Origin: CAZXEU01 sp964639665 | GTDB taxonomy: Bacteria; Bacteroidota; Rhodothermia; Rhodothermales; Bin80 | Direction of reading: 5' to 3' | DNA length: 9,597 nucleotides | Assembly (NCBI GenBank): GCA_964639665.1 | Contig: CAZXEU010000049.1 | Location: 1 to 9,597, forward strand | Shown: positions 1-6,928 of the stretch, one piece after another | Position numbering within the stretch: position 1 is the first letter of the stretch | Layout of the letters: every line of letters begins with the position of its first letter | Translations under genes and position numbers: made by a program | Notes under the pieces: generated by a model | Seen by the model: only the letters and a program-made list of their open reading frames with translations | The model's database searches: none | Told to the model about the DNA's origin: nothing

Positions 1-174
1 GACAAGCCCACCGGGGCCGTTGTGGGACAGCAACCCTTCGGCGGGGGCCGGGCATCCGGCACCAACGACAAGGCAGGCTCGCCCATGAACCTTCTCAGGT
101 GGGTGTCCGTGCGGACCATCAAGGAGACGTTCAATCCCCCGCAGCACTATGGCTACCCGTTTCTCGCGTCCTAG
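1..174 (+). CDS. pruA: L-glutamate gamma-semialdehyde (1-pyrroline-5-carboxylate) dehydrogenase, C-terminal end (5'-truncated by window)
   Basis: The first 57 codons read in frame to a TAG stop and contain GQQPFGGGRASGTNDKAG, followed by NLLRW and a TIKET-type tail ending in a YGYP-like sequence. This is the signature C-terminus of aldehyde dehydrogenases of the P5C dehydrogenase group, around the oligomerisation flap. The family oxidises glutamate gamma-semialdehyde to glutamate with NAD+, the last step of proline and of ornithine/arginine catabolism, in the cytoplasm. The catalytic Cys and Glu lie upstream of the window and cannot be checked. The next gene follows on the same strand after 42 bp, so the two are probably co-transcribed. 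The family call is very secure. Whether the gene is a single-domain enzyme or the C-terminus of a PutA fusion cannot be decided from this fragment; the short tail favours the single-domain form. Confidence 0.93.
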   Translation, partial: DKPTGAVVGQQPFGGGRASGTNDKAGSPMNLLRWVSVRTIKETFNPPQHYGYPFLAS

Positions 175-216
175 GATGTACGCGCCGGGAGGAAATGTCT
201 CCATAAAGGCCCGGGC

Positions 217-1233
217 ATGCCCGCGCCCGTAAGAGTAATTCAGTTCGGGCTCGGTCCCATCGGGCTCGGTTGCGCCAACCTGCTGCTCGACAAGGAGCGG
301 TCGGGATTGGTGCAGCTGGTGGGAGCCATTGACATTGATCCCCGCAAGGCGGGCCGGTGTCTGGGGGAGCTGTTGGGGCGTGAGTGCGCCCTTCCGGTAC
401 GTAACGATGCTGAGGGCTTGCTGCAGGAAGCCAAGCCCGATGTGGTGGTGCATACCACCGGCTCCTTTCTGGCCGACGTGGAGGACCAGTTGCTGCTTTG
501 CGCTGCCGCCGGCGCCCACGTAGTGTCAAGTTCCGAGGAGCTGTGCTATCCCTACGAACGGGACGCGGAAGCCTCGCGGAGAATCGACGCTGCGGCCAAG
601 GCCGGCGGCGTTGCCATTCTCGGCACCGGCGTCAATCCGGGCTATGCCATGGATACGCTGGCGCTGGCCGCTACAGGAGTCTGCACCAGTGTAACGAGCG
701 TGCGCGCACGACGTGTAGTGGATGCGAGTCTAAGACGTGAACCCTTGCAGCGGAAGGTTGGAGCGGGCCTGACGGCGGAGCAGTTTGAAGCGCGGCGTCG
801 CAAGGGCGGATTCGGCCATATCGGGCTCAGGGAATCGCTACTGGTGGTAGCAGCCGGTCTGGGCTGGAAACTGGATCAGGTGGAGGAGCAACTTGGCCCC
901 GTGATCGCCAAGCGTCCGGTAACGACGCCCTTCGTACACGTGGCGGCTGGCCAGGTGGCTGGCATTGCGCAGTCCGTCGTTGGTTTAATCGATGGAGAAA
1001 CGGCGCTCAGTCTCGAACTGGACATGTATGTGGGGGCTTCCCGGCCAGTCGACTCTATCCAGGTGACCGGTGATCCGCCTATCCACATGGAAGTGCGCGG
1101 CGGCATTTTTGGCGATACCGCGACCATGGGCGCGCTCATCAATGCCATACCCCTGGTAACGCAGGCCGCTCCCGGCCTGCGGACTGTCAAGGATCTTTCC
1201 GTTCCAAGGGCATTCGCGAGCCGGCTCCAATAA
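217..1233 (+). CDS. NAD(P)-dependent dehydrogenase of the 2,4-diaminopentanoate dehydrogenase / dihydrodipicolinate reductase-like family
   Basis: A 338-residue protein, the usual length of this family. It opens with a Rossmann fold: beta strand VRVIQFG, glycine loop GLGPIG (residues 11-16), and acidic end of the second strand GAIDID (36-41). A second strand follows (VVVHTTGSF, about 76-84). Residues 136-142, GTGVNPG, form the conserved loop of DapB-like and diaminopentanoate dehydrogenases, and the C-terminal half (about 143-335) matches the DAPDH-type C-terminal domain in length and in its closing pattern (INAIP, then APGL, then DLSVP). Characterised members interconvert 2,4-diaminopentanoate and 2-amino-4-oxopentanoate in clostridial ornithine fermentation; many aerobic homologues have no assigned substrate. 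The ATG at 217 follows AAAGG at 205-209 with 7-nt spacing, and no in-frame start exists upstream before a stop at the pruA end. Being 42 bp behind pruA suggests a role in ornithine/proline-type amino-acid catabolism (inference). True DapB of lysine synthesis is shorter, about 270 residues, so that assignment is unlikely. Confidence 0.82.
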   Translation: MPAPVRVIQFGLGPIGLGCANLLLDKERSGLVQLVGAIDIDPRKAGRCLGELLGRECALPVRNDAEGLLQEAKPDVVVHTTGSFLADVEDQLLLCAAAGAHVVSSSEELCYPYERDAEASRRIDAAAKAGGVAILGTGVNPGYAMDTLALAATGVCTSVTSVRARRVVDASLRREPLQRKVGAGLTAEQFEARRRKGGFGHIGLRESLLVVAAGLGWKLDQVEEQLGPVIAKRPVTTPFVHVAAGQVAGIAQSVVGLIDGETALSLELDMYVGASRPVDSIQVTGDPPIHMEVRGGIFGDTATMGALINAIPLVTQAAPGLRTVKDLSVPRAFASRLQ

Positions 1234-1297
1234 GGCATGGCCGTCCGGCGCGCTATGGCTACGCCGCCAGGTTGCCCGCCATGCGCCAGACCTGCCC

Positions 1298-3427
1298 CTA
1301 CTGGAACAGGCTTTCGTCTACGGCCGCATTCAGCTCGACGCTCTCGATCGTACGCGTGCCGCTTGGCTGGCCACTGTGGAATACGTCGCTCTTGAATGAC
1401 AGCTGAATGCCGGCCACTTCCCGGTAATCCGAGAATACCTCACGCGTGGGCGCCGGCGCTCCCATGCCCATCGCAGAGGACATGTAGCTGACGGCCACCG
1501 GCATGCTCGTTTCGGCGTCCACCATCAGCCGGAAAGCCGCGACACCGTCCGGAGGCGTGATCTGCAGGACATCCACCGTACTTCCGTCCAACTCTTCCTG
1601 CGGGAGCAGCTGCACGTCCACCTGGTCCGAGTAGCGGAACAGGTACGGCAAGTCCCGCCAGATGGCAGCCTCGATCTCCGACTTCAATGCACCGTGCATC
1701 TGAGCCGGGATCATGTCCGGAAAGACGTATTCGTCCCCCATCTTGACGATGCGCAGTTCACCCATCGGCAGACGCTGCACGATTAGGTGGTTGTCCGGAT
1801 ACTGCTGCGTCATTTCAAGGGACATGGACATCTCCATGTTGTCTGGCGTCATGACGGTCTGCGTGCCCGTCAAACGCACGCTTGCGATGGCATCGAATGC
1901 CGCAGCACCTCCAAGGGCATCAATGGCACGGTCGAGAACCGCACGGCCCTGCTCGAGTGTTTCTGCCGTGGCTTCGGGTGCGGGCTCTTCAGCGGACGGT
2001 ATCGTTATGTCAATCTCGCGTACCTCGCCAAGCACGTCCAGCGCTTCTCCAAAGTCCGTCGAATTCCCGACAGCCAGTATCTGGACCTGATCAGGCTTCA
2101 GGTACCGCTGGGACACGCGGTGCACGTCGCCCGCCGTAACGCCTTCGATGCCTGTTTTTACGCTTTCCAGATAGTCCTTCGGATACCCGTAGTATTCGTA
2201 GGTCATCATGCGGCTGACGATTTCCGTACGCGTGTCAAAGCGAAAGACAAAGGAGTTGAGGTAGCTGTCCTTGGCCTGCATGATCTCCTCTGCCGTAGGC
2301 GGAGCCTCGCGCATGCGCCTGATTTCGTGCAGGACGGATCGGGTCGCTTCCACCGTGGATTCGCTCTTGGTCATGACGCCGGCATAAAAGTCGCCTGGCC
2401 TTTCGTAGGATGCACTGTAGGCGCCGAATACGGCGTACGCCAGGCCCTGGTCGTCCCGCACGTTCTGAAAAAGCCGGCTCGAAAAGCCGCCGCTCAGAAC
2501 CTGGTTCATTACGGTCACGGCAGGGTAGTCCGGATGATCCAGCCTGATTTCACCGATGTGGCCCAGCAGTATGGAAGTCTGCGTGACGTCCTCCTTGGTG
2601 ACCAGGTTCACGCCGTACTCCGTCATCGGCGCAGCTTCAGGCGGCGCAGGGCGCTGGAAGTCGGGATCACGCGGCCAGGACCCGAATGTGCTCTCAAGCT
2701 TGTCGACCATTTCCTCGGTGTCAAAGTCTCCCCAGACTCCCAGTATCATGTTGTTGGGCCGGAAGTACTCTTCGTGAAACGCCACCAGGTCTGCCCTTTC
2801 TATTGCATCAATCGTTGCATACTCCGTGGAGCGGGCCAGCGGGTGATCTGATCCGTACAGCAATTCGTCAAACTCCCTGAATGCGATGGACTGGGCATCG
2901 TCGTTGCGCCGGGAAATCGACGAGCGGCGCTGCGTCTTGGCCAGTTCAATCTTGTCTTCCGGAAATGCGGGATTCCTGATTACGTCGGCAAAAATGGCGA
3001 GCACTTCATCCGTGTGCTCCTTCAGCGTCGACATGGAGGCCGAGCCGGAGGCGGATCCTACGGAGGTTTCGACGCTGGCCGCGATGTTTTCCAGGCGTTC
3101 GTTTATTTCATCCCCGGTCATGGACACGGTGCCGCCTGTGCGTATCACGGTTCCCGCAATGGAGGCGAGACCCACCTTGTCCGCCGGATCCTGGTAGCCC
3201 CCACCTCCGATGCGGGCCGAAATACTGACCAGCGGCAGCTGGTGGTCTTCGATCAGAAACAGGATCATGCCGTTGTCCAGCTCGAAGCGGTCCGCTTCCG
3301 GCACCTGGAAGTCCGGAAGGGGCGGGTATGTGATTTCCGTGTAGTGAAGTTGGCCCAGGGCCGGAGCCGTGAGCAGGGCGGCGGTGCACAGGGCGAGAAT
3401 TCGGTGCGGCATGGCTGTATTCGGCAT
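1298..3427 (-). CDS. M16 family protein lacking the zinc motif (probable non-catalytic subunit), exported, with extra C-terminal LolA-like domain
   Basis: Positions are counted from the ATG at 3427 (709 residues). A signal peptide (hydrophobic ILALCTAALLTAPALG, about 10-25) is followed by an M16 N-terminal domain with FELDNGM (about 48-54). Where active enzymes have HxxEH, this protein reads S89, I90, A91, G92, T93, so all three motif residues are lost. The M16 C-terminal domain is present, including the GGFSSRLF...GLAY motif (about 313-331) that contacts substrate in the family. From about residue 489 there is an added domain of some 220 residues beginning with an ALGG helix and continuing as beta-rich sequence, resembling LolA-like or lipoprotein-associated domains. 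The gene lies 34 bp behind an M16 gene with an intact motif on the same strand, the usual arrangement of active/inactive M16 pairs. An alternative start at 3487 would overlap the upstream gene by 26 bp and has a purine-rich stretch before it, but gives a long n-region before the signal peptide. The role is probably to complete a peptide-degrading chamber in the periplasm. Confidence 0.87.
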   Translation of the reverse strand: MPNTAMPHRILALCTAALLTAPALGQLHYTEITYPPLPDFQVPEADRFELDNGMILFLIEDHQLPLVSISARIGGGGYQDPADKVGLASIAGTVIRTGGTVSMTGDEINERLENIAASVETSVGSASGSASMSTLKEHTDEVLAIFADVIRNPAFPEDKIELAKTQRRSSISRRNDDAQSIAFREFDELLYGSDHPLARSTEYATIDAIERADLVAFHEEYFRPNNMILGVWGDFDTEEMVDKLESTFGSWPRDPDFQRPAPPEAAPMTEYGVNLVTKEDVTQTSILLGHIGEIRLDHPDYPAVTVMNQVLSGGFSSRLFQNVRDDQGLAYAVFGAYSASYERPGDFYAGVMTKSESTVEATRSVLHEIRRMREAPPTAEEIMQAKDSYLNSFVFRFDTRTEIVSRMMTYEYYGYPKDYLESVKTGIEGVTAGDVHRVSQRYLKPDQVQILAVGNSTDFGEALDVLGEVREIDITIPSAEEPAPEATAETLEQGRAVLDRAIDALGGAAAFDAIASVRLTGTQTVMTPDNMEMSMSLEMTQQYPDNHLIVQRLPMGELRIVKMGDEYVFPDMIPAQMHGALKSEIEAAIWRDLPYLFRYSDQVDVQLLPQEELDGSTVDVLQITPPDGVAAFRLMVDAETSMPVAVSYMSSAMGMGAPAPTREVFSDYREVAGIQLSFKSDVFHSGQPSGTRTIESVELNAAVDESLFQ

Positions 3428-3461
3428 GAGAGTTTTGGCAGTGGTCCTCTTTGAGACGTCC

Positions 3462-5015
3462 CTACATTCCGGCTTCCTCTTCTTCACTTTCCGTCTCCGT
3501 TTTGATCATGGCCACGGTGCGGTTATTCTCGGTAAACGTGTTCGTAGCGATGCGCTTCAGGTCTTCGTTCGTTACGGCTTCAATGGCCTCTATTTCCCGG
3601 AAGAGATTGCGCCAGTCTCCGGTTACGGTCTCATAGTATGCCAGCTGACCGGCGACCGACGAATTTGATCGCAGTCCTCGGATGAGACCGGCCCTGGCCT
3701 GGACCTTCGTTCTTTCGAGCTCCTCTTCCGTGACGCCGTTTTCCATTACGTCCGCCATGATGTCATAAATCGCATGCTCCAGATCGTCGGCGGTATATCC
3801 CTGCGTGGGCACGGCAAAAAAGAGGAAAAGGTTCGGATACTTGTCTCCCGGGAAGTTGTTGATCCCGGCGACCTGCAACGCCATCTGCTCTTCTTCGACC
3901 AGCCGCTTGTAGAACCGGCTCGTCCGTCCGCTTGACAGAACATCCGACAGCACGGAATATGCAGCGTCGTCCGGATCGAGTGCGCTGCCCTTGTGATAGC
4001 CCACGATGAGGAAAGGCTGGCTCTCTTCGACAATCGTTACGCGGCGCTCGGCAATCTGCGGCGGCTCCACCGTCTCGATCGGATCCGGATCCACGCCTGC
4101 CGGCAGCCTGCTGAAATACGTGCCGGCCAGCTCACGGATTTCGGCGGTATCGACGCTACCCACAATCGCGATGGTAATGTTACTGGCACCGTAGTACTTC
4201 TGGTAGAAATCAAGGGCCTCCTCGCGCGTAAAGGACTGCAAATCGGACATATGCCCGACTACTGGCTCGCCGTACGGGTGGGCCTTGAACGCAGTAGCGA
4301 TGAATTCCTCCAGGAGGCGGCCAATGGGGCTGCTTTCCGTTCTCATTCTCCGCTCCTCCATGACCACGTCGCGTTCCACGTAGAACTCGCGCATGACAGG
4401 ATTCAGGAAGCGGTCGGACTCAAGAGAAAACCACAATTCGGTCTTGTTGGCGGGCAGGCTATAATAGTACATGGTGGCGTCTGAACTCGTCGACGCATTG
4501 AGGCCTGTTGCCCCCTCTCGCTCGATAACCATTTCAAACTCGCCGTTTTCTACCCATTCCATCGCTGCCTGCTTGCTCGCCTCGAAAGCTTCCTCGAGCT
4601 CGGCAATCCTGCTCGAGTCCGCACCGGACGCTTTCCGCTGCTCCGCCTTGAGTTCGGCATAGGCCTTGTCGACCGCGCCCATTGCAGCCAGCTCATTGTC
4701 CAGATCCTTGGTGCCAATGGTGGTTGTGCCCTTGAATGCCATGTGCTCGAACATGTGGGCGATGCCGGTTATGCCCTTCACCTCGTCCACGCCCCCGACA
4801 TCGACGTAGGTATAGAAGGACACGACCGGTGCCTCGTGCCGCTCCAGGACTATAAACCGCAGTCCGTTGTCGAGAGTGAATTCCGTAATGTCATCCTCAA
4901 ACTGCGACAGCATATCCTGGGCCGTCGAGGAAGGAATGGCGAGCGTGACCAGGAGCATCACACTGATGCCGGCGCGGAAGAGTACATGCATGGTTTCAAT
5001 TGGGCCAGTTTTCAT
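3462..5015 (-). CDS. M16 family zinc metallopeptidase (catalytic subunit), exported
   Basis: Counted from the ATG at 5015 (517 residues). A signal peptide is visible: hydrophobic ISVMLLVTLAI (about 17-27) and a cleavage-like STAQ. The M16 domain begins with FTLDNGLRF (about 46-54). The zinc motif HMFEH is at 87-91, preceded by GIA and followed by AFKGT. The third ligand glutamate is expected in the ERDVVMEE segment (214-221). Between them lies an insertion of about 48 residues, charged and helical (KAYAELKAEQRK, RIAELEEAFEASK), that looks like a coiled-coil hairpin. It is typical of a known bacterial subgroup, identified also by NASTSSDATMYYYSLP after the insertion. The C-terminal M16 half carries SSGRTSRFYKRL (about 356-367). 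Members cleave short peptides in the periplasm. The downstream gene supplies the motif-less partner. A start at 4991 is possible and keeps the signal peptide; the longer reading to 5117 adds a non-conserved N-terminus and is less likely. Confidence 0.9.
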   Translation of the reverse strand: MKTGPIETMHVLFRAGISVMLLVTLAIPSSTAQDMLSQFEDDITEFTLDNGLRFIVLERHEAPVVSFYTYVDVGGVDEVKGITGIAHMFEHMAFKGTTTIGTKDLDNELAAMGAVDKAYAELKAEQRKASGADSSRIAELEEAFEASKQAAMEWVENGEFEMVIEREGATGLNASTSSDATMYYYSLPANKTELWFSLESDRFLNPVMREFYVERDVVMEERRMRTESSPIGRLLEEFIATAFKAHPYGEPVVGHMSDLQSFTREEALDFYQKYYGASNITIAIVGSVDTAEIRELAGTYFSRLPAGVDPDPIETVEPPQIAERRVTIVEESQPFLIVGYHKGSALDPDDAAYSVLSDVLSSGRTSRFYKRLVEEEQMALQVAGINNFPGDKYPNLFLFFAVPTQGYTADDLEHAIYDIMADVMENGVTEEELERTKVQARAGLIRGLRSNSSVAGQLAYYETVTGDWRNLFREIEAIEAVTNEDLKRIATNTFTENNRTVAMIKTETESEEEEAGM

Positions 5016-5034
5016 CGGGCGCTCTACAAAAGAG

Positions 5035-5052
5035 TGTTCAAAATGTTCAAAG
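5035..5052 (-). repeat. Two 9-bp tandem repeats (TGTTCAAAR) upstream of the M16 operon start
   Basis: TGTTCAAAA at 5035-5043 is followed immediately by TGTTCAAAG at 5044-5052 on the + strand. They sit 20-37 nt before the ATG at 5015 on the - strand, where the reading is CTTTGAACA-TTTTGAACA. The position fits a promoter, 5'UTR or operator element, but two short copies may also be chance. Confidence 0.4.
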
Positions 5053-5459
5053 CGTATCCGGCCGCAGGACGGTACGCTGGCAGGGCCCTCCCCTTTCTCG
5101 GCGGCCGTGTAAACCACGAATCCAGGCAGCCCGGTGCTGCCACGAAAGAATGCGCGAAAGTGAAGTTAAGCTGCGCCGATTTTTTACGTCCCGAACGTGG
5201 AATTCGTTGCGTTTTCCGCTCGCCGCCCATTCGCGCTATGGGCCCCGTTTGCCGTGCGTACTAACAAGGACAGAAGGGTCAACCCCTATCGCCCGGAACC
5301 ACGTGTGCATCGCAGCAAGCTGTTGTTCGAAGGGTAGCCCGAAAGCCCGGATCGCAAGCCTAGGTGCTGGTCCGGTTCGCCACGTACGAGCACAAGTAAA
5401 CGCCTTGCGGCCAAGGTCGGGCGCAAGCGGCGGATACGGCGGTGAATTCCTTTAGAGAG

Positions 5460-5489
5460 TTGCATGTGATTTTGGCTCCTGATTACGAT
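5460..5489 (+). promoter_or_regulatory. Weak candidate promoter for the GH20-like gene
   Basis: TTGCAT (5460-5465) and TACGAT (5484-5489) are 18 bp apart and lie 45 bp upstream of the ATG at 5534, in the AT-richer end of the divergent region. The match to sigma-70 hexamers is partial. TACGATTTTG (5484-5493) also loosely resembles the Bacteroidota -7 element TAnnTTTG, but with two extra bases. Treat as a guess. Confidence 0.22.
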
Positions 5490-5533
5490 TTTGTCTGTAT
5501 GTGCCCGACCTCCACTTTGTCCCGTTACCTGCC

Positions 5534-6643
5534 ATGAAGCGATCCCTTCTCGTTCTTTCCGCAATATGCCTGATAAGCGGCCCGCTAGCCGCGCAGCAGT
5601 CGCTCGATGATCTGCTGCCGATTCGCGGACTTACTGTTGGCTCACCCAAGCCCGCGGACGTCGATGAATTCGTGGATTTTATTCGCGAGGAGCTCGCTCC
5701 GATGCACGTCAACACGCTCGTGCTCCGGGTCGACTACAACTATCAGTATCAATCCTACCCGGAGGTCCAGGATGAAGACGCCCTCTCGCGTGAGGACGTG
5801 AAGAAGATGGTCAATGCTGCTACCGAAGGGGGCATTCGGGTAATCCCGCTGCTGAACCTACTGGGCCACCAGTCCTGGCACGGAACGGCCAAGGGCCTGT
5901 TGCGGGAGTTTCCGGAGTTTGACGAGACGCCGCATATCGAACTGCCAGAGGAATATGTCTGGCCAAACGAGGACGAACTGTACGTAAAGAGCTACTGCCC
6001 TCTCCACGCAGGAGTACACGATGTTGTGTTTGCGTTGGTAGACGAGCTCGTGGAAGTCTTTGAGGCCGATGCCTTCCACGCAGGCATGGACGAGGTATTC
6101 TATATCGGCGACGAACAATGCCCACGGTGCGCGGGACTTGACAAGGCAGAGCTATTTGCCGAGGAGGTGACCCGGATTCGCAACCACCTAGCCGCCAGCG
6201 GTACGGAACTATGGATATGGGGCGACCGCCTTCTGGACGGCGAAGCTACCGGACTGGGCATGTGGGAAGCCAGCATGAACGATACGCACCGGGCCATTGA
6301 CCTCATACCCAAGGACGTGGTTATCAATGACTGGCACTATACCACGGCTTCTCCCACAGCGCCGCTGTTTGCCATGAAAGGGCTGCGCGTAGTCTCGTGT
6401 CCCTGGCGTTTGCCTGAGGTCGCGACCGAGCAGCTGGCCCAAATGCTCTCGTACCGGCGCAATACTACGGCGGAGACCAAAGAACTGTTTGCGGGAGTTC
6501 TGCAAACCTACTGGACGGGCGCCAGGACTTTCATGGACCAGTACTACGGCAGGGTAGATTCAGAGCATCCCCGGGGCGGCGATCCGGTCGCCACATTCAA
6601 GGCGCTCTACGAGGAAATTGGCAAGCTCGCGGCTGACGAATAG
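5534..6643 (+). CDS. Exported glycoside hydrolase family 20-like protein (beta-N-acetylhexosaminidase-type catalytic domain)
   Basis: A 369-residue protein read from the ATG at 5534, starting with MKRSLLVLSAICLISGPLAA, a clear Sec signal peptide ending before QQS. A GTG at 5501 would add 11 residues in front of the signal peptide and is disfavoured. The rest reads as a TIM barrel without the extra N-terminal domain of larger hexosaminidases. Diagnostic GH20 features are RGLTVGSPKP at the first strand (about 31-40), NTLVLRVDYNYQY (about 60-72), IRVIPLLNLLGHQSW (about 101-115), YCPLHAGVHDVV (about 154-165), and FHAGMDEV, with H182, D186 and E187 at the place of the H-x-G-x-D-E catalytic pair. 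WIWGDR (about 227-232) and late tryptophans such as INDWHY follow. In GH20 the Glu is the acid/base and the Asp positions the substrate acetamido group, so activity looks possible. The compact form is closest in style to GcnA-like GH20 enzymes. Likely substrate: GlcNAc- or GalNAc-terminated glycans, perhaps chitin or peptidoglycan fragments (inference). C155, C196 and C199 could form a disulfide or metal site. Confidence 0.8.
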   Translation: MKRSLLVLSAICLISGPLAAQQSLDDLLPIRGLTVGSPKPADVDEFVDFIREELAPMHVNTLVLRVDYNYQYQSYPEVQDEDALSREDVKKMVNAATEGGIRVIPLLNLLGHQSWHGTAKGLLREFPEFDETPHIELPEEYVWPNEDELYVKSYCPLHAGVHDVVFALVDELVEVFEADAFHAGMDEVFYIGDEQCPRCAGLDKAELFAEEVTRIRNHLAASGTELWIWGDRLLDGEATGLGMWEASMNDTHRAIDLIPKDVVINDWHYTTASPTAPLFAMKGLRVVSCPWRLPEVATEQLAQMLSYRRNTTAETKELFAGVLQTYWTGARTFMDQYYGRVDSEHPRGGDPVATFKALYEEIGKLAADE

Positions 6644-6743
6644 GGCTGCAGGAGCCCGGGTGGGTAGCGATTCCGCCCATGGGCCGGCGATGTTTCGGCC
6701 GCTGTGCGCCCGATTCCGCTGCCTTCCTTTCGGGGCGGGAGGC
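6643..6743. terminator. Hairpins between convergent genes, possible terminator region without U-tract
   Basis: GGGCT (6643-6647) pairs with AGCCC (6653-6657) around a 5-nt loop directly at the stop codon of the GH20-like gene. GCCTTCC (6721-6727) pairs with GGGAGGC (6737-6743), 7 bp with one G-T pair and a 9-nt loop. Neither is followed by a T-run on either strand, so classical intrinsic termination is not shown. The remaining bases up to 6928 hold nothing else I can support. Confidence 0.3.
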
Positions 6744-6928
6744 AAGAGCGTGAGATCCGGAAGAGCGTAGTCGCTCACCGTCGAAATCGTGTCTGTTTGT
6801 GCGCATCCATCCGGGCTGCATGGCGCTGGCTCGCGTCGAGAAGGACAAAGTCGCGAATTGACTGGGCAGTAGCCGGGGATGCAGCCGCACCGGGGCGCGA
6901 TACGGACGTGGAAGCAGTGGCAACGGCA

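Larger units (their letters stand above)
5016..5533. other. Divergent intergenic region between the M16 operon and the GH20-like gene
   Basis: These 518 bp separate two divergently transcribed genes, so promoters for both must lie here. I find no ORF with family resemblance, no tRNA cloverleaf and no large inverted repeat. Readable items are a 9-bp tandem repeat just upstream of the M16 start (5035-5052), an isolated T6 run at 5180-5185 without a good stem, and a relatively AT-rich stretch at 5455-5500 in front of the GH20-like gene. Confidence 0.6.

Noticed and set aside
1234..1297. Terminator between the convergent dehydrogenase and M16 genes
   Set aside because: GCATGG (1235-1240) can pair with CCATGC (1279-1284) around a 38-nt loop with a 4-bp inner stem, but there is no T-run and the pairing is weak.
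1787..2851. Long + strand ORF of 354 codons antisense to the motif-less M16 gene
   Set aside because: Shadow of a GC-rich gene; composition is His/Arg/Val-rich without any recognisable family, while the - strand frame has clear M16 homology.
3014..3454. + strand ORF of 146 codons antisense to the start of the same M16 gene
   Set aside because: Shadow frame with no motif, signal peptide or ribosome-binding site; the opposite strand is clearly coding.
5016..5117. N-terminal extension of the catalytic M16 protein to an ATG at 5117
   Set aside because: Would put 34 non-hydrophobic residues ahead of a normal signal peptide and spans the 9-bp tandem repeat; a start at 5015 or 4991 is more natural.
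5152..5185. GCGC...GCGC followed by T6 as an intrinsic terminator
   Set aside because: The stem is only 4 self-complementary bp with a 17-nt loop and no gene ends nearby on the + strand.
5320..5395. tRNA-like fragment with GGTTCG
   Set aside because: No acceptor stem, anticodon arm or CCA could be fitted on either strand.
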